Source: Mediterranea massiliensis (GTDB lineage Bacteria > Bacteroidota > Bacteroidia > Bacteroidales > Bacteroidaceae). Taken from it: 64,000 nt of DNA. Made by a program: the position numbers and the translations under genes. The stretch covers positions 262,526 to 326,525 of the forward strand of contig NZ_LT635836.1 in NCBI RefSeq assembly GCF_900128475.1, read 5' to 3'. Shown here piece after piece: positions 48,907 through 58,299 of the stretch. The notes under the pieces were generated by a model, which was not told where the DNA came from, did not search any database, and was given only the letters and a program-made list of their open reading frames with translations. How positions within the stretch are numbered: position 1 is the stretch's first letter; every line of letters starts with the position of its first letter.

Positions 48907-50310
48907 ATGGATATACTGACACTCGTCGCAGGACTGGTTGCGGGAGGTACCATCGGCTGGCTGGCCGCCGGCCGAAAAACAGCCGCCGTCAAAGCACAGC
49001 TCGAAGCAGCCCGCCAACGTGAAGACCTGCTGAACCATACCGCCGAAGAACGGATTACCCGTGAGAAGGCCGTTGCCGACGAACGGCTGAAAGCCGCCGG
49101 GCAACAAGCCGAGGAACGCTTCGCCGAACAAGAAAGGCACTTCAACGAACGACTGGCCGAGCAACGGCAACAGTTGGAAAAACGGCTGGCCGAGCAGCGC
49201 GAAGAGGCCGAAGCCCTGCACCGCCGCATGAATGCCGAGTTCGAAGCCCTGTCCAACCGCATCTTCCAAAGCAAGGCCGACGACTTCAAACGGCTCAACG
49301 CCGAACACATCGGCAACCTGCTCCGCCCGCTGGGCGAAAACCTCAAAGACTTCCGTGAAAAGGTGGAACAGATATATAGCACGGAAGCCAAGGAACGCTT
49401 CTCGCTAAGCGAACGCATCAAAGACCTTGTGGAGCTGAACAACCGCCTGAGCGAGGAAGCCAATAACCTGACCCGTGCCCTGAAAGGCGACTCGAAGATG
49501 CAGGGCAACTGGGGGGAAGCCATTCTGGAACGCCTGCTTCAGGCATCGGGACTCATCGAAGGCGAGCATTACTTCCGTCAAGAGTTCCTGCGAGACGAAC
49601 GGGGCGAAGTGCTGACCAACGAAGAAAGCGGCCAGCGCATGCAGCCCGACATCATCGTCCGCTATCCCGACGACCGCGAAATGATCATAGACTCCAAAGT
49701 ATCACTTTCGGCCTACGCCGCCTATACCGCTGCCGAGGACAAGGAGGAACAAGCACGCTGCCTGAAGGCACACCTGCAATCCGTCCGGGCCCATATCGAC
49801 GAGCTGAGCCGCAAGGACTATTCGCGCTACGATGTCAAGGCGCCGGACTTCGTCATGATGTTCATCCCTACCGAGGGAGCCTACCTGCTGGCCATACAGA
49901 GTGACGCCAACCTGTGGGAATATGCCTACAACAAGAAAGTCGTGCTGATGAGCCCTACCAACCTCATTAGTGCCCTGCGCCTGTCGCTCGATCTGTGGAA
50001 ACGCGAGAACCAGGTGAAGAACGTGCAGGCCATCATCAAGCGGGGCACGTCGCTCTACGAGAAGATTGCCGGCTTTACCGACACATTCCTCACGCTGGGC
50101 GACCGCCTGGGCAGCCTCCAGAAGGACTACGACAAAGCACTGAACCAGCTCTCCGACGGAGCGGGCAGCGTTGTCCGCCAGGCCGAACAGCTGCGCGGCA
50201 TGAGCCTGACACCCAAGAAACGCATCTCGCCCCGCCTCCTGCCGGCCGAAGAAGAGCAGGAAACGACGGACGGGACATCCGAAACAGATCAAACAATAAA
50301 AAAAGAATAA
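48907..50310 (+). CDS. rmuC: DNA recombination protein RmuC
   Basis: 467 residues. An N-terminal membrane anchor ([17 protein letters not shown]), a long coiled coil (about 30-110) with E/R/A-rich repeats ([20 protein letters not shown]), then the RmuC restriction-endonuclease-like core: [31 protein letters not shown] with the D-x-K type site, and [16 protein letters not shown]. Thought to limit inversions and other rearrangements. Starts 14 nt after map and ends 4 nt before xpt. Confidence 0.95.
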   Translation: MDILTLVAGLVAGGTIGWLAAGRKTAAVKAQLEAARQREDLLNHTAEERITREKAVADERLKAAGQQAEERFAEQERHFNERLAEQRQQLEKRLAEQREEAEALHRRMNAEFEALSNRIFQSKADDFKRLNAEHIGNLLRPLGENLKDFREKVEQIYSTEAKERFSLSERIKDLVELNNRLSEEANNLTRALKGDSKMQGNWGEAILERLLQASGLIEGEHYFRQEFLRDERGEVLTNEESGQRMQPDIIVRYPDDREMIIDSKVSLSAYAAYTAAEDKEEQARCLKAHLQSVRAHIDELSRKDYSRYDVKAPDFVMMFIPTEGAYLLAIQSDANLWEYAYNKKVVLMSPTNLISALRLSLDLWKRENQVKNVQAIIKRGTSLYEKIAGFTDTFLTLGDRLGSLQKDYDKALNQLSDGAGSVVRQAEQLRGMSLTPKKRISPRLLPAEEEQETTDGTSETDQTIKKE

Positions 50311-50314
50311 GACA

Positions 50315-50881
50315 ATGAAGACATTGAAAGACCGCATCCTCCGCGACGGACGCTGCTTCCCCGGAGGAATCCTGAAAGTGGACAACTTCATCAACCATCA
50401 GATGGACCCCATCCTAATGAAGAGCATCGGCGTGGAATTCGTACGCCGCTTCGCATCGACCCAAATCAACAAAGTCATCACGGTAGAGGCCAGCGGCATT
50501 GCTCCGGCCATCATGGTGGGCTATCTGCTCGAACTGCCCGTCGTCTTCGCCAAGAAGAAGAAACCCAGCACAATGGAGAATATGCTGGCCACCTCGGTCT
50601 TCTCCTTCACCAAGCAGCGCACGTATGATGTCTGTGTCAGCCGCGATTTCCTCTGCCCGGGCGACAAGGTGCTGTTCATCGACGACTTCCTGGCCAACGG
50701 AAATGCAGCCAAAGGTATCATCGAACTGGTGAAACAAGCCGGCGCCGAACTGGTCGGCATGGGATTCATCATCGAAAAGGCCTTCCAGCACGGAGGCGAT
50801 GAACTGCGTGCGGCAGGCATCCACGTAGAGAGCCTGGCCATCATCGAAAGTTTGGACAACTGCGAAATCAAAATCAGATAA
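50315..50881 (+). CDS. xpt: Xanthine phosphoribosyltransferase
   Basis: 188 residues. Converts xanthine and PRPP to XMP in purine salvage. The N-terminal [20 protein letters not shown] and NHQMDPILM are typical of Xpt; the PRPP loop is [16 protein letters not shown] (119-134). It starts 4 nt after rmuC and precedes the permease by 21 nt; uptake and conversion of xanthine are thus encoded together. No purine riboswitch is possible directly in front because of the 4-nt spacing. Confidence 0.95.
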   Translation: MKTLKDRILRDGRCFPGGILKVDNFINHQMDPILMKSIGVEFVRRFASTQINKVITVEASGIAPAIMVGYLLELPVVFAKKKKPSTMENMLATSVFSFTKQRTYDVCVSRDFLCPGDKVLFIDDFLANGNAAKGIIELVKQAGAELVGMGFIIEKAFQHGGDELRAAGIHVESLAIIESLDNCEIKIR

Positions 50882-50902
50882 ACCTAAAAAGAGGTTTGAC
50901 AC

Positions 50903-52234
50903 ATGGAAGAACAAGCCCACACGACACCCAAAAACGGACTCATCTATGGCCTGAACGACCGACCGCCTTTCCGCGAAGCCTTTTTCGCCGCCCTGCAACA
51001 TCTGCTGGCCATCTTCGTGGCCATCATTACACCACCGCTCATCATTTCGGGCGCCCTGAAACTCGATACCGAAACGACGGGCTATCTGGTTTCCATGGCC
51101 CTCATTGCCTCGGGCATCGCCACCTTCGTGCAATGCCGCCGCTTCGGCTTCATCGGTACGGGGCTGCTTTGCATACAAGGTACCAGCTTCTCGTTCATCG
51201 GTCCCATCATCGCTGCGGGTACCACGGGCGGACTGGCACTGATCTTCGGATCGTGCATGGCGGCCGCTTCGGTAGAAATGATTATCAGCCGTCTGCTGAA
51301 ATATACGCGCAAGATTATCACCCCGCTCGTGTCGGGCATCGTAGTGACCCTCATCGGCATGAGCCTCATCAAGGTGGGCATCACGGCTTGCGGTGGCGGT
51401 GCGGCAGCCCAAGCCGACGGGACATTCGGCAGCCTGCGCTACGTGGGGCTGGCAGCCCTGGTACTGGTACTTATCCTGATCTTCAACCGCAGCAGCAACC
51501 GGTATCTGCGCATGAGTTCCATCGTCATCGGCCTGGCTACGGGCTATGTCGTGGCGTGGCTGATGGGCATGATTGACTTCGGTTCGGTACAGAGTTTCGG
51601 TGGTGTCACCGTTCCCCACCCCTTCCGCTTCGGACTGGACATCAGCCTGTCTGCTGTACTGGCTCTGGCACTGATTTTTGTCATCACAGCCATCGAGGCG
51701 TACGGCGACATCACGGCCAACTCCATGATTTCGGGCGAACCGGTAGAGGGCGAAGTCTTCATCCGACGGGCGTCGGGAGGTATCTTTGCCGACGGTTTCA
51801 ACTCCATGATTTCGGGCATGCTCTGCGCTTTCCCAAATTCGGTGTTCGCACAAAACAACGGCATGATACAGCTGACAGGCGTAGCCAGCCGCTACGTGGG
51901 CTACTACATAGCAGGCATGCTGGTCGTGCTGGGACTGTTCCCGGCCGTGGGACTGGTATTCTCGCTGATGCCCGAACCGGTACTGGGCGGCGCCACGCTG
52001 CTGATGTTCGGCACGGTGGCAGCAGCAGGTATCCGCATCATTGCCGCGCAGGAGATGAACCGCAAAGCCACACTGGTCATTGCCGTCAGCTTCTCGCTGG
52101 GGCTGAGTGTCGAACTGGTGCCCGACATTCTGTGCCAACTGCCCGAAACGCTGCACAACATCTTCGCATCGGGCATCACCACGGGCGGCCTGACCGCCAT
52201 CGTGGCGAATGCGCTGATACGAATCAAGGAATGA
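50903..52234 (+). CDS. NCS2-family xanthine/uracil permease
   Basis: 443 residues, about 12-14 membrane segments. NCS2 signatures: N-terminal QHLLAIFVAIITPPLIISGAL (the family's QH motif), GTSFSFIGPI, TAIEAYGDITANSMISGEP with the substrate-binding glutamate, and NSVFAQNNGMIQLTGVASR with the NxG-type signature. Co-transcription with xpt indicates xanthine as substrate (PbuX-like). A long inverted repeat follows. Confidence 0.93.
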   Translation: MEEQAHTTPKNGLIYGLNDRPPFREAFFAALQHLLAIFVAIITPPLIISGALKLDTETTGYLVSMALIASGIATFVQCRRFGFIGTGLLCIQGTSFSFIGPIIAAGTTGGLALIFGSCMAAASVEMIISRLLKYTRKIITPLVSGIVVTLIGMSLIKVGITACGGGAAAQADGTFGSLRYVGLAALVLVLILIFNRSSNRYLRMSSIVIGLATGYVVAWLMGMIDFGSVQSFGGVTVPHPFRFGLDISLSAVLALALIFVITAIEAYGDITANSMISGEPVEGEVFIRRASGGIFADGFNSMISGMLCAFPNSVFAQNNGMIQLTGVASRYVGYYIAGMLVVLGLFPAVGLVFSLMPEPVLGGATLLMFGTVAAAGIRIIAAQEMNRKATLVIAVSFSLGLSVELVPDILCQLPETLHNIFASGITTGGLTAIVANALIRIKE

Positions 52235-52241
52235 AATCGGA

Positions 52242-52314
52242 TATGAGGTTTCAGGTATGAGGTTTCCGGTAAAAAGAAGAAAACTTCATACCGCCTCATA
52301 CCTGATACCTCATA
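52242..52314. terminator. 21-bp inverted repeat ending the map-permease unit
   Basis: The left arm 52242-52262 and right arm 52294-52314 are complementary except at one base. The left arm starts two direct copies of TATGAGGTTTC (52242-52252 and 52256-52266). It lies between convergent genes. Confidence 0.7.
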
Positions 52315-52322
52315 GCCCAAGA

Positions 52323-53978
52323 CTAATACTTAAATCCCTTCCTCAACTCTTCCTTCACATCCTGCACCACCCCCATCGGGATGTTCCCTTCCACCTTCAG
52401 CGAGATGGTCATATCGGACTTGCCGGAACGGAAGGAATTCATTTCTTTCCGAAGTTCGTCCAAGGAGAAATTCTTCAGCGTTTTGCTTTGGCCGGAAGCC
52501 AGCAGCGTCACTTCCAGCGGCAGCTTCTCCGTAGCGTCCACCACTATTTTCTTGTATTGCTTCGGCTCCGCAAACGTGACGAGGATGGGAAACGCCTTGT
52601 CCAAAGCAGCTTCATCCGCCGTGCCCAGCTCGGCAGCGACCTCCCGGCGAAGCTGCTGATAGACTTCCTTCACCGTACGCAGATAGAGGCGCATGGCTTC
52701 GGTAGTCGTTCCGCGGTCGTAGCGTATCTGCAAATCGGAGCGGAACGGCTGTCCCGACTGTTTTGCCTGTTGATAATCTTTCCACAAGGCATCGGCCAGA
52801 TGCTTGCGGATAAAGTCGACACAATCAGTCTTTGCCCCTTGCTGGTCTATCATAATCTGATTTCTCATGTTAACAAAGAGCGTGTGTGCCACCTCTCCCA
52901 GGGCAGGCACCACGGTACCTCCGCCTTCTCTGAACTTCCGCGCGAAATACTGCTCCAACAGTTCGCGTTCATCCTGCCGGACAGTGTCCTGCAAGGGTTC
53001 GCAGACTTGCGGCTTCACCACCTGTTCCACCGCGTTCTTCACTTCGGGCCGGGCAAACGCATAGAGCGTCCCCGACACCACTGGCACTAAGAGCAACAGC
53101 TTCAGTCGTGCCAGTCGGTTGGTTCTTTTCTTTAACATCATGTTAATACGTTGTTTTAGCTTGCTGTGTCCAAATCCGCTGGCCATAGAGTAGAGCCTTG
53201 TGCCGACGGATTTCTTCACGAGCAAAAGTTGATATTGAGTGGCATCGATGCCATGAGAAAGTACGCCGCGGTCTGCCTCGAACTCGTGCACCTCGCGCAG
53301 TTCGCGCATCAGCAGCCAGGCGGCAGGGTTGAACCAGTGGAGCACAATCAGCAGTTCCATCCACAGCAGGTCGGCCGTGTGGCAGTAGTGCAGGTGCATC
53401 CGCTCGTGCAGCAGCACCGTTTCGCGGTTCTGCTCATAGTCTTCCTGCGAGAGGACGACGATCCGCCCCCAACTGAAGGATTGCTGTCCACGCGGACCGA
53501 TGACCAGCCGACAGCCGCCACACTCCCTGACGGGACAACGGCGCACCAACTGCCGCATCCGCCTGTGCGAGAGCAGAAAGGAGCCCAGCGTCAGCACCGC
53601 CCCACCTGCATAGAGCGCCGCCAGCAGATGCACCCAGCCGAACGACGTTTCCGAACGGAGTGTCATTGCTTCCCCTCCGATTCCGTCAGAGACCTTCAAG
53701 ACTGTCTCAGTCTCCGATAACGGCCCACTTACCGAGGTTTCCTCCACAAAGGGTTCCGTCAGTACAGCTTCCACTGCCGCCACGGGCCGTTGCCACAGAC
53801 TGTCTTGCTGTACGTCCACTTGTACCAAAGGAAGCAGCAGGCAGCCAGCCGTACCGCCCAACAGCAGAAAGCGGTTGGTGCGAAACAGCGTGTCGCCTCG
53901 GAAGCACAGCCGGAAGAGCAGATAGAGTACCACCAGGCAAAGCGTAGACTTGAACAGATAGAACAGAAAGGCACCCAT
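52323..53978 (-). CDS. BlaR1/MecR1-type M56 metalloprotease sensor
   Basis: 552 residues from the ATG at 53978, 7 nt after the BlaI stop. Four membrane helices (FLFYLFKSTLCLVVLYLLF, FLLLGGTAGCLLLPLV, WVHLLAALYAGGAVLTLGSF and one after the protease, LLLLVPVVSGTLYAF) surround a cytoplasmic zinc protease with H191-E-R-M-H195 and E234 (HEFEAD). The C-terminal ~250 residues are extracytoplasmic but not a penicillin-binding sensor domain: no SxxK/SxN/KTG is visible. It should sense an envelope signal and relieve BlaI repression. No beta-lactamase or obvious target gene is adjacent. Confidence 0.9.
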   Translation of the reverse strand: MGAFLFYLFKSTLCLVVLYLLFRLCFRGDTLFRTNRFLLLGGTAGCLLLPLVQVDVQQDSLWQRPVAAVEAVLTEPFVEETSVSGPLSETETVLKVSDGIGGEAMTLRSETSFGWVHLLAALYAGGAVLTLGSFLLSHRRMRQLVRRCPVRECGGCRLVIGPRGQQSFSWGRIVVLSQEDYEQNRETVLLHERMHLHYCHTADLLWMELLIVLHWFNPAAWLLMRELREVHEFEADRGVLSHGIDATQYQLLLVKKSVGTRLYSMASGFGHSKLKQRINMMLKKRTNRLARLKLLLLVPVVSGTLYAFARPEVKNAVEQVVKPQVCEPLQDTVRQDERELLEQYFARKFREGGGTVVPALGEVAHTLFVNMRNQIMIDQQGAKTDCVDFIRKHLADALWKDYQQAKQSGQPFRSDLQIRYDRGTTTEAMRLYLRTVKEVYQQLRREVAAELGTADEAALDKAFPILVTFAEPKQYKKIVVDATEKLPLEVTLLASGQSKTLKNFSLDELRKEMNSFRSGKSDMTISLKVEGNIPMGVVQDVKEELRKGFKY

Positions 53979-53985
53979 ATCCCTG

Positions 53986-54357
53986 TCAGGCTTTGCGTTT
54001 GTTTTCAATCCGCGCAATCAGCTCCTTCAGCTCGTCGAGCGGCATGCCCTCCTCTTCGACAAAGGCGGAGACAACGTTGGCAAAGGAATTGTCGTAGTAA
54101 TGGGCCACGACCTCGTTCAGCGCCGAACGCTTGTAGTCCTTCGCCGACACCAACGGATAATACTGATAGGTATTGCCGTAAGCCTTGTAGCCCACGAATC
54201 CCTTCTCTTCCAGCCCGCGCACCAGCGTGGACACGGTATTGTAGTGCGGCTTCGGTTCTTCATAGAAAGCCAGCAACTCGCGGACAAACATGGGGCCATG
54301 CTCCCAAAACATCCGCATGATTTCTTCTTCTTTTACGGTCAGTCGTTTCATAATCAT
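53986..54357 (-). CDS. BlaI/MecI-family repressor
   Basis: 123 residues (ATG at 54357; a second in-frame ATG two codons later). Winged-helix N-terminal domain (KRLTVKEEEIMRMFWEHGP, PHYNTVSTLVRGLEEKGFV, YGNTYQYYPLVS) and a C-terminal dimerisation helix pair. Family members repress their own operon and are cleaved or released when the partner M56 protease is triggered. It is the first gene of the pair; its promoter and a dyad operator candidate lie at 54383-54438. Confidence 0.93.
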   Translation of the reverse strand: MIMKRLTVKEEEIMRMFWEHGPMFVRELLAFYEEPKPHYNTVSTLVRGLEEKGFVGYKAYGNTYQYYPLVSAKDYKRSALNEVVAHYYDNSFANVVSAFVEEEGMPLDELKELIARIENKRKA

Positions 54358-54382
54358 TTCGCTTTATCGGCATTGTCTGCTG

Positions 54383-54412
54383 CAAATATAGTGATTATTT
54401 CCATACAAACAA
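54383..54412 (-). promoter_or_regulatory. Putative promoter of the blaI-blaR1-like operon
   Basis: On the minus strand TTG (54410-54412), 19 nt, TATATTTG (54383-54390). Confidence 0.6.
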
Positions 54413-54420
54413 CTGTTTAC

Positions 54421-54438
54421 ATTAGTTATTCAACTAAT
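54421..54438. promoter_or_regulatory. Dyad upstream of the blaI promoter, candidate operator
   Basis: ATTAGTT-ATTC-AACTAAT, 7-bp perfect arms, just upstream of the -33 box, with a further AACTAA half-site at 54453-54458. BlaI-type repressors bind dyads, but this one overlaps neither promoter box, so binding is a guess. Confidence 0.4.
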
Positions 54439-54458
54439 ACAAGTAGTAGATTAACTAA

Positions 54459-54886
54459 AGTTAGCAGTAGAAACAACGGAAACGGTTTGTCAGATTGACA
54501 CTTTGACGACCGAAATGCGCGAGAATCGCTTGTTTCAAACCAAAGACACGGCCGATGGAAAAGAATGAAGAGCGAACAATCTTATCCGCTAATCCACAAC
54601 ACGATAGCAAAATCTTTACATTTGAAATAGAAGAAAAAACGGGGAAAAAGCCCGTGAAACAACCGGCAAACGACCCCATCAGGCAAAAAATGTACTAAAA
54701 GGAAACAAAACATAGGCAGGAAAACGGCAAAACATACACGTTTCAGAAGAAAAACATCCGATGTCTGAGGGGAAAAAGTAGCATGTGAAGGGCCAGGAAA
54801 AGCATTGTTTTCCACCTGAAAGCCGCCTTTCGTCCTTGTTTTCTTCCTGTTTCGACCCAAACGAGCAACAGGACAAGATACGAAAA
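54459..54886. other. Non-coding stretch with no recognisable gene
   Basis: About 430 bp between the blaI regulatory region and the arabinofuranosidase terminator (part of the 615-bp gap 54358-54972). Short open frames exist on the minus strand (for example 54582-54923) but have no ribosome-binding site, family motif or balanced composition. A TACATTTG box at 54617-54624 could be a chance -7 match. No other feature seen. Confidence 0.5.
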
Positions 54887-54923
54887 ATGCGGAAACGGCA
54901 TCTTTTCGATACCATTTCCGCAT
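54887..54923 (-). terminator. Terminator after the GH51 gene (arabinose operon end)
   Basis: ATGCGGAAA (54887-54895) pairs with TTTCCGCAT (54915-54923); on the minus strand the stem is followed by TTTTTCG. Confidence 0.7.
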
Positions 54924-54972
54924 AGACTCCTATCAATTTGTCCGTTCGACCGGAAGCCGCCACAAAGCTGCT

Positions 54973-56526
54973 TTACTGCAGTTCCAGCGTCACGATGGAC
55001 TTTGCCGGAAGCGTCAGGCGGAGGATACCTTTCTCAATCTTGGCATCCTTGAACGGCACGGGGCGTACGCGGTCGGGCTCCTCGAACGAATTGTAATCGG
55101 TGATGGCGGCGGAGGTCAGCACCTCGCCCACGGCTTTCCGGGCCGTAATGCCGGACAGGCGGACGGTGACTTCCTGCGCCTCGTTCAGGTCGACATTGGA
55201 AAGCGAGAGGTGGACACGGCCTTTCTTATCGCGCGAAGCGGTGGCACTGAGCAGGGGCAAGCGCCGGCCGTCACGCACGTCGACGGTAGTGCAGCTCAGT
55301 TCCAGGGGCAGGTACGTGGCATCCTGATGCACGCGGTACATCTTGAAGACGTAGTACGTGGGCGTCAGCACCATCCGGTCGTCCTTCGTCAGAATCATGG
55401 ACTGGAGGACATTGACTATCTGGGCGATATTGGCCATCTTCAGGCGGTCGGTATATTTATGGAAAATGTCGAGCGAAAGGGAAGCCACGAAGGCATCGCG
55501 CAGGGAGTTCTGCTGATAGAGGTGGCCGGAAACGGTACCCGGCTCCTCGTCCCACCATGTGCCCCATTCGTCCAAAATCAGCGCAATCTGCTTCTTGGGG
55601 TCGTAACGGTCCATGATGGCACAATGCTTCTTGATGACATCTTCCACCTCGCGACACTTGCCCAGCGTCCAGTAATAGTCCTCGTCGGTAAACTTCGTGG
55701 CCGAGCCCTTGCTGCCGCTCCAGCCTGCCACCGTGTAGTAATGCAGCGAAAGTCCCTGCATGCGTCCGCCCACGCGGTCCATGAGGACGTCGGTCCAGTT
55801 GTAGTCGTAGTCGCTGGCACCGCTGGCTATCTTGAACAGGCGGTTGCCGTCATAGTTGCGGCAGTAGGTGGAGTAACGGCGGTACAGGTCGGCGTAATAT
55901 TCGGGACGCATGCTGCCGCCGCATCCCCAGCTCTCGTTGCCCACGCCGAGGTATTTCACCTTCCAGGCCTTGTCGCGTCCGTTCTGGCGACGCAGGCGGG
56001 CCATGGGTGAGTCGCCTTCGGAGGTCATATATTCCACCCATTTGGCCAGTTCTTCCACCGTACCGCTGCCCACGTTGCCGCTGATGTAGGGCTCGCAACT
56101 CAGCATCTCGCAGAGGTTCAGGAACTCATGCGTGCCGAAGCTGTTGTCTTCGATGGTACCGCCCCAGTTGTTGTTCACCATCTTGGGCCGCTGTTCCCTG
56201 GGACCGATGCCGTCCCGCCAGTGGTATTCATCGGCAAAGCATCCGCCAGGCCAGCGCAAGACGGGCACATGCAGTTCCTTCAAGGCGTTGAACACATCGG
56301 TGCGGTAGCCTTGAATGTTGGGAATTGAAGAATCTTCGCCTACCCACAGGCCGCCGTAAATGCAGGTGCCCAGGTGCTCGGCAAACTGGCCGTAGATTTC
56401 TTTTGGGATGATTTGAGTGCCGCGGTCGGCCTCGATGGTAAGAATCGCGCTGCGTTGTGCGGAAAGTGAAAGCGAAGCGGTTAGCAGCAGACCGCCGATC
56501 AACAGTTTGTTTGTCATGGGGTTCAT
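54973..56526 (-). CDS. Secreted GH51 alpha-L-arabinofuranosidase
   Basis: 517 residues from the ATG at 56526 (or ATG 56517). A signal peptide ([17 protein letters not shown]) places it in the periplasm or at the surface. The GH51 clan-A barrel has acid/base E198 in GNESWG and nucleophile E320 in [23 protein letters not shown] and NSFGTHEFL are further family signatures, and the last ~110 residues form the beta-sandwich. It releases terminal L-arabinose from arabinan or arabinoxylan oligosaccharides, feeding the isomerase-kinase-epimerase genes upstream. Last gene of the operon. Confidence 0.94.
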   Translation of the reverse strand: MNPMTNKLLIGGLLLTASLSLSAQRSAILTIEADRGTQIIPKEIYGQFAEHLGTCIYGGLWVGEDSSIPNIQGYRTDVFNALKELHVPVLRWPGGCFADEYHWRDGIGPREQRPKMVNNNWGGTIEDNSFGTHEFLNLCEMLSCEPYISGNVGSGTVEELAKWVEYMTSEGDSPMARLRRQNGRDKAWKVKYLGVGNESWGCGGSMRPEYYADLYRRYSTYCRNYDGNRLFKIASGASDYDYNWTDVLMDRVGGRMQGLSLHYYTVAGWSGSKGSATKFTDEDYYWTLGKCREVEDVIKKHCAIMDRYDPKKQIALILDEWGTWWDEEPGTVSGHLYQQNSLRDAFVASLSLDIFHKYTDRLKMANIAQIVNVLQSMILTKDDRMVLTPTYYVFKMYRVHQDATYLPLELSCTTVDVRDGRRLPLLSATASRDKKGRVHLSLSNVDLNEAQEVTVRLSGITARKAVGEVLTSAAITDYNSFEEPDRVRPVPFKDAKIEKGILRLTLPAKSIVTLELQ

Positions 56527-56622
56527 AAAGGTTTGAATGTGGATATAATATGGAAGAAACGGACGGTGTCCCGTCATCTCGCATCAAGTGCGTGATGACG
56601 GGCATCGTCCATCGCAATTCTT

Positions 56623-58218
56623 TTACTTTTTGCAGGCTACCGCCTTTTCCTCGACAGGCAGGCAGGCCTTGTAGGTCTTGATGTAGGCGTTGAAGCCGGC
56701 CACATCCTCGGGCATTGGCGCCACTTCGACACCGGCATATCCGGCAAACACCTGCGTGTCCAGAAAGTCGGGCAGTGACTGGCCTTGGGCGTTGTTCACC
56801 AGGTAAGAGCCCAGCAGGGCGATACCCCAGGCTCCACCCTCGCCTGCCGTTTCCATAACGGAGATGGGCGAGTTGATGGCTGCCGCCAGTATACGCTGGC
56901 CCACACCTTTGGTCTTGAACAGACCGCCGTGGCCCGTGATGCGGTCCACCCGGATTTTCTCGTCGTTGAACAGGATGTCGTTACCTATCTTCAGTACGGC
57001 TACGGAAGCATAAAGATGGGCACGCATCAGGTTGGCCAAGCTGAACTTGTCCGTAGCCGAACGCACAAACAAGGGACGCCCCTCGGCCAGTCCGGTAACG
57101 GGTTCGCCGGAGAAGTAGTTGTAGGCCATCAGACCGCCACAATCGGCATCACCATCGAGCGCATGGTTGTAGAGCTTGCCGTAGATGTCGTTCATGTCGA
57201 CGGGCAATCCCATCAGTTCCTGGTATTCCTTGAAGAGGCCCACCCAAGCATTGAGGTCGGAAGTACAGTTGTTGCAGTGTACCATTGCGACAGGGCTGCC
57301 ATCGGGAGTAGTCACGATGTCAATAGCCTCGTAGGGACGTGAGAGTTCTTTCTCCAGCACAATCATGGAGAACGACGAAGTACCGGCCGACACGTTGCCC
57401 GTACGCTGCTTCACAGCGTTGGTGGCCACCATGCCCGTACCGGCATCACCTTCGGGCGGACAGAGTGGGATACCTGCCTTCAACCGGCCTGTGGGGTCGA
57501 GCTTGCGGGCACCTTCGGCTGTCAGGCGTCCGGCATCTTCGCCGGCCATCAGGACGCGGGGCAGGATGTCTTTCAGCTTCCAGCCGTAGCCCGGAGCTAT
57601 CAGCTGCTCAAACTTCTCCACCATCGGAGCAGAATAGTTCTTCGTTTCGGGGTCGATGGGAAGCATGCCGGATGCATCACCAATGCCCAGCACGCGTTCG
57701 CCCGTCAACTGCCAATGCACGTACCCGGCCAGCGTTGTCAAGTAGTCGATGGAAGGTACATGCTCCTCACCGTTCAGGATAGCCTGATAGAGGTGCGAAA
57801 TGCTCCAGCGAAGGGGAATGTTGTAGACAAAGAGTTCGGAAAGCTTGGCTGCAGCAGGGCCGGTATTGGTATTGCGCCACGTGCGGAAGGGCACGAGGAT
57901 ATTTTGCTGCTTGCCGAAAGCCATGTAACCGTGCATCATGGCGCTGACGCCGATGGCAGCCAGGGTTTCGATCTGGACACCGTATTGTTTCTGCACGTCG
58001 ACACACAGGTCGGCATAGCAATCCTGCAGGCCGCTCCAGATGGCATCCAGACTATACGTCCAAAGGCCGTCGACAAGCTGGTTTTCCCAGGTATGGCTAC
58101 CCTGCGCGATGGGCTTGTTCTCCCCGTCGATGAGGACTGCCTTGATGCGGGTAGAGCCGAACTCAATGCCCAGCACGGCACGACCGGCTTCTATGGTTGA
58201 TTTGGGATCAGATTTCAT
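56623..58218 (-). CDS. FGGY-family carbohydrate kinase, probable L-ribulokinase
   Basis: 531 residues. N-terminal phosphate loop [28 protein letters not shown], the ATP-binding [12 protein letters not shown] segment and the C-terminal [19 protein letters not shown] with [12 protein letters not shown]. By sequence alone it looks like the xylulokinase-like branch of FGGY kinases, but position between araA and the GH51 gene, with araD in the same unit, argues for phosphorylation of L-ribulose (the AraB role; a non-orthologous kinase). A hairpin (58250-58290) separates it from araA and may lower its expression. Confidence 0.88.
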   Translation of the reverse strand: MKSDPKSTIEAGRAVLGIEFGSTRIKAVLIDGENKPIAQGSHTWENQLVDGLWTYSLDAIWSGLQDCYADLCVDVQKQYGVQIETLAAIGVSAMMHGYMAFGKQQNILVPFRTWRNTNTGPAAAKLSELFVYNIPLRWSISHLYQAILNGEEHVPSIDYLTTLAGYVHWQLTGERVLGIGDASGMLPIDPETKNYSAPMVEKFEQLIAPGYGWKLKDILPRVLMAGEDAGRLTAEGARKLDPTGRLKAGIPLCPPEGDAGTGMVATNAVKQRTGNVSAGTSSFSMIVLEKELSRPYEAIDIVTTPDGSPVAMVHCNNCTSDLNAWVGLFKEYQELMGLPVDMNDIYGKLYNHALDGDADCGGLMAYNYFSGEPVTGLAEGRPLFVRSATDKFSLANLMRAHLYASVAVLKIGNDILFNDEKIRVDRITGHGGLFKTKGVGQRILAAAINSPISVMETAGEGGAWGIALLGSYLVNNAQGQSLPDFLDTQVFAGYAGVEVAPMPEDVAGFNAYIKTYKACLPVEEKAVACKK

Positions 58219-58249
58219 AGGAATGGTATTGTGATAAGGTGAAACAAAA

Positions 58250-58290
58250 AGAAGAAGGAAGGTACATTCCTGTGTGCCTTTCCTTCTTCT
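58250..58290 (-). terminator. Intercistronic hairpin between araA and the kinase gene
   Basis: AGAAGAAGGAA (58250-58260) pairs with TTCCTTCTTCT (58280-58290); on the minus strand it is followed by TTTTTGTTTC, so it is a possible partial terminator or mRNA 3'-end stabiliser. Confidence 0.65.
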
Positions 58291-58299
58291 ATTACAGAT

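Noticed and set aside
50311..50330. Purine riboswitch before xpt
   Set aside because: Only 4 nt separate rmuC and xpt, and no aptamer-like three-way junction is visible.
50414..52156. 580-codon minus-strand frame
   Set aside because: Antisense to xpt and the NCS2 permease; composition (His/Asp/Gln-rich) is that of a mirrored membrane protein.
54582..54963. Possible small genes on the minus strand in the 615-bp gap
   Set aside because: Overlapping frames without ribosome-binding site, signal peptide or motif; Phe/Cys/Ser-rich composition typical of untranslated A/T-rich DNA.
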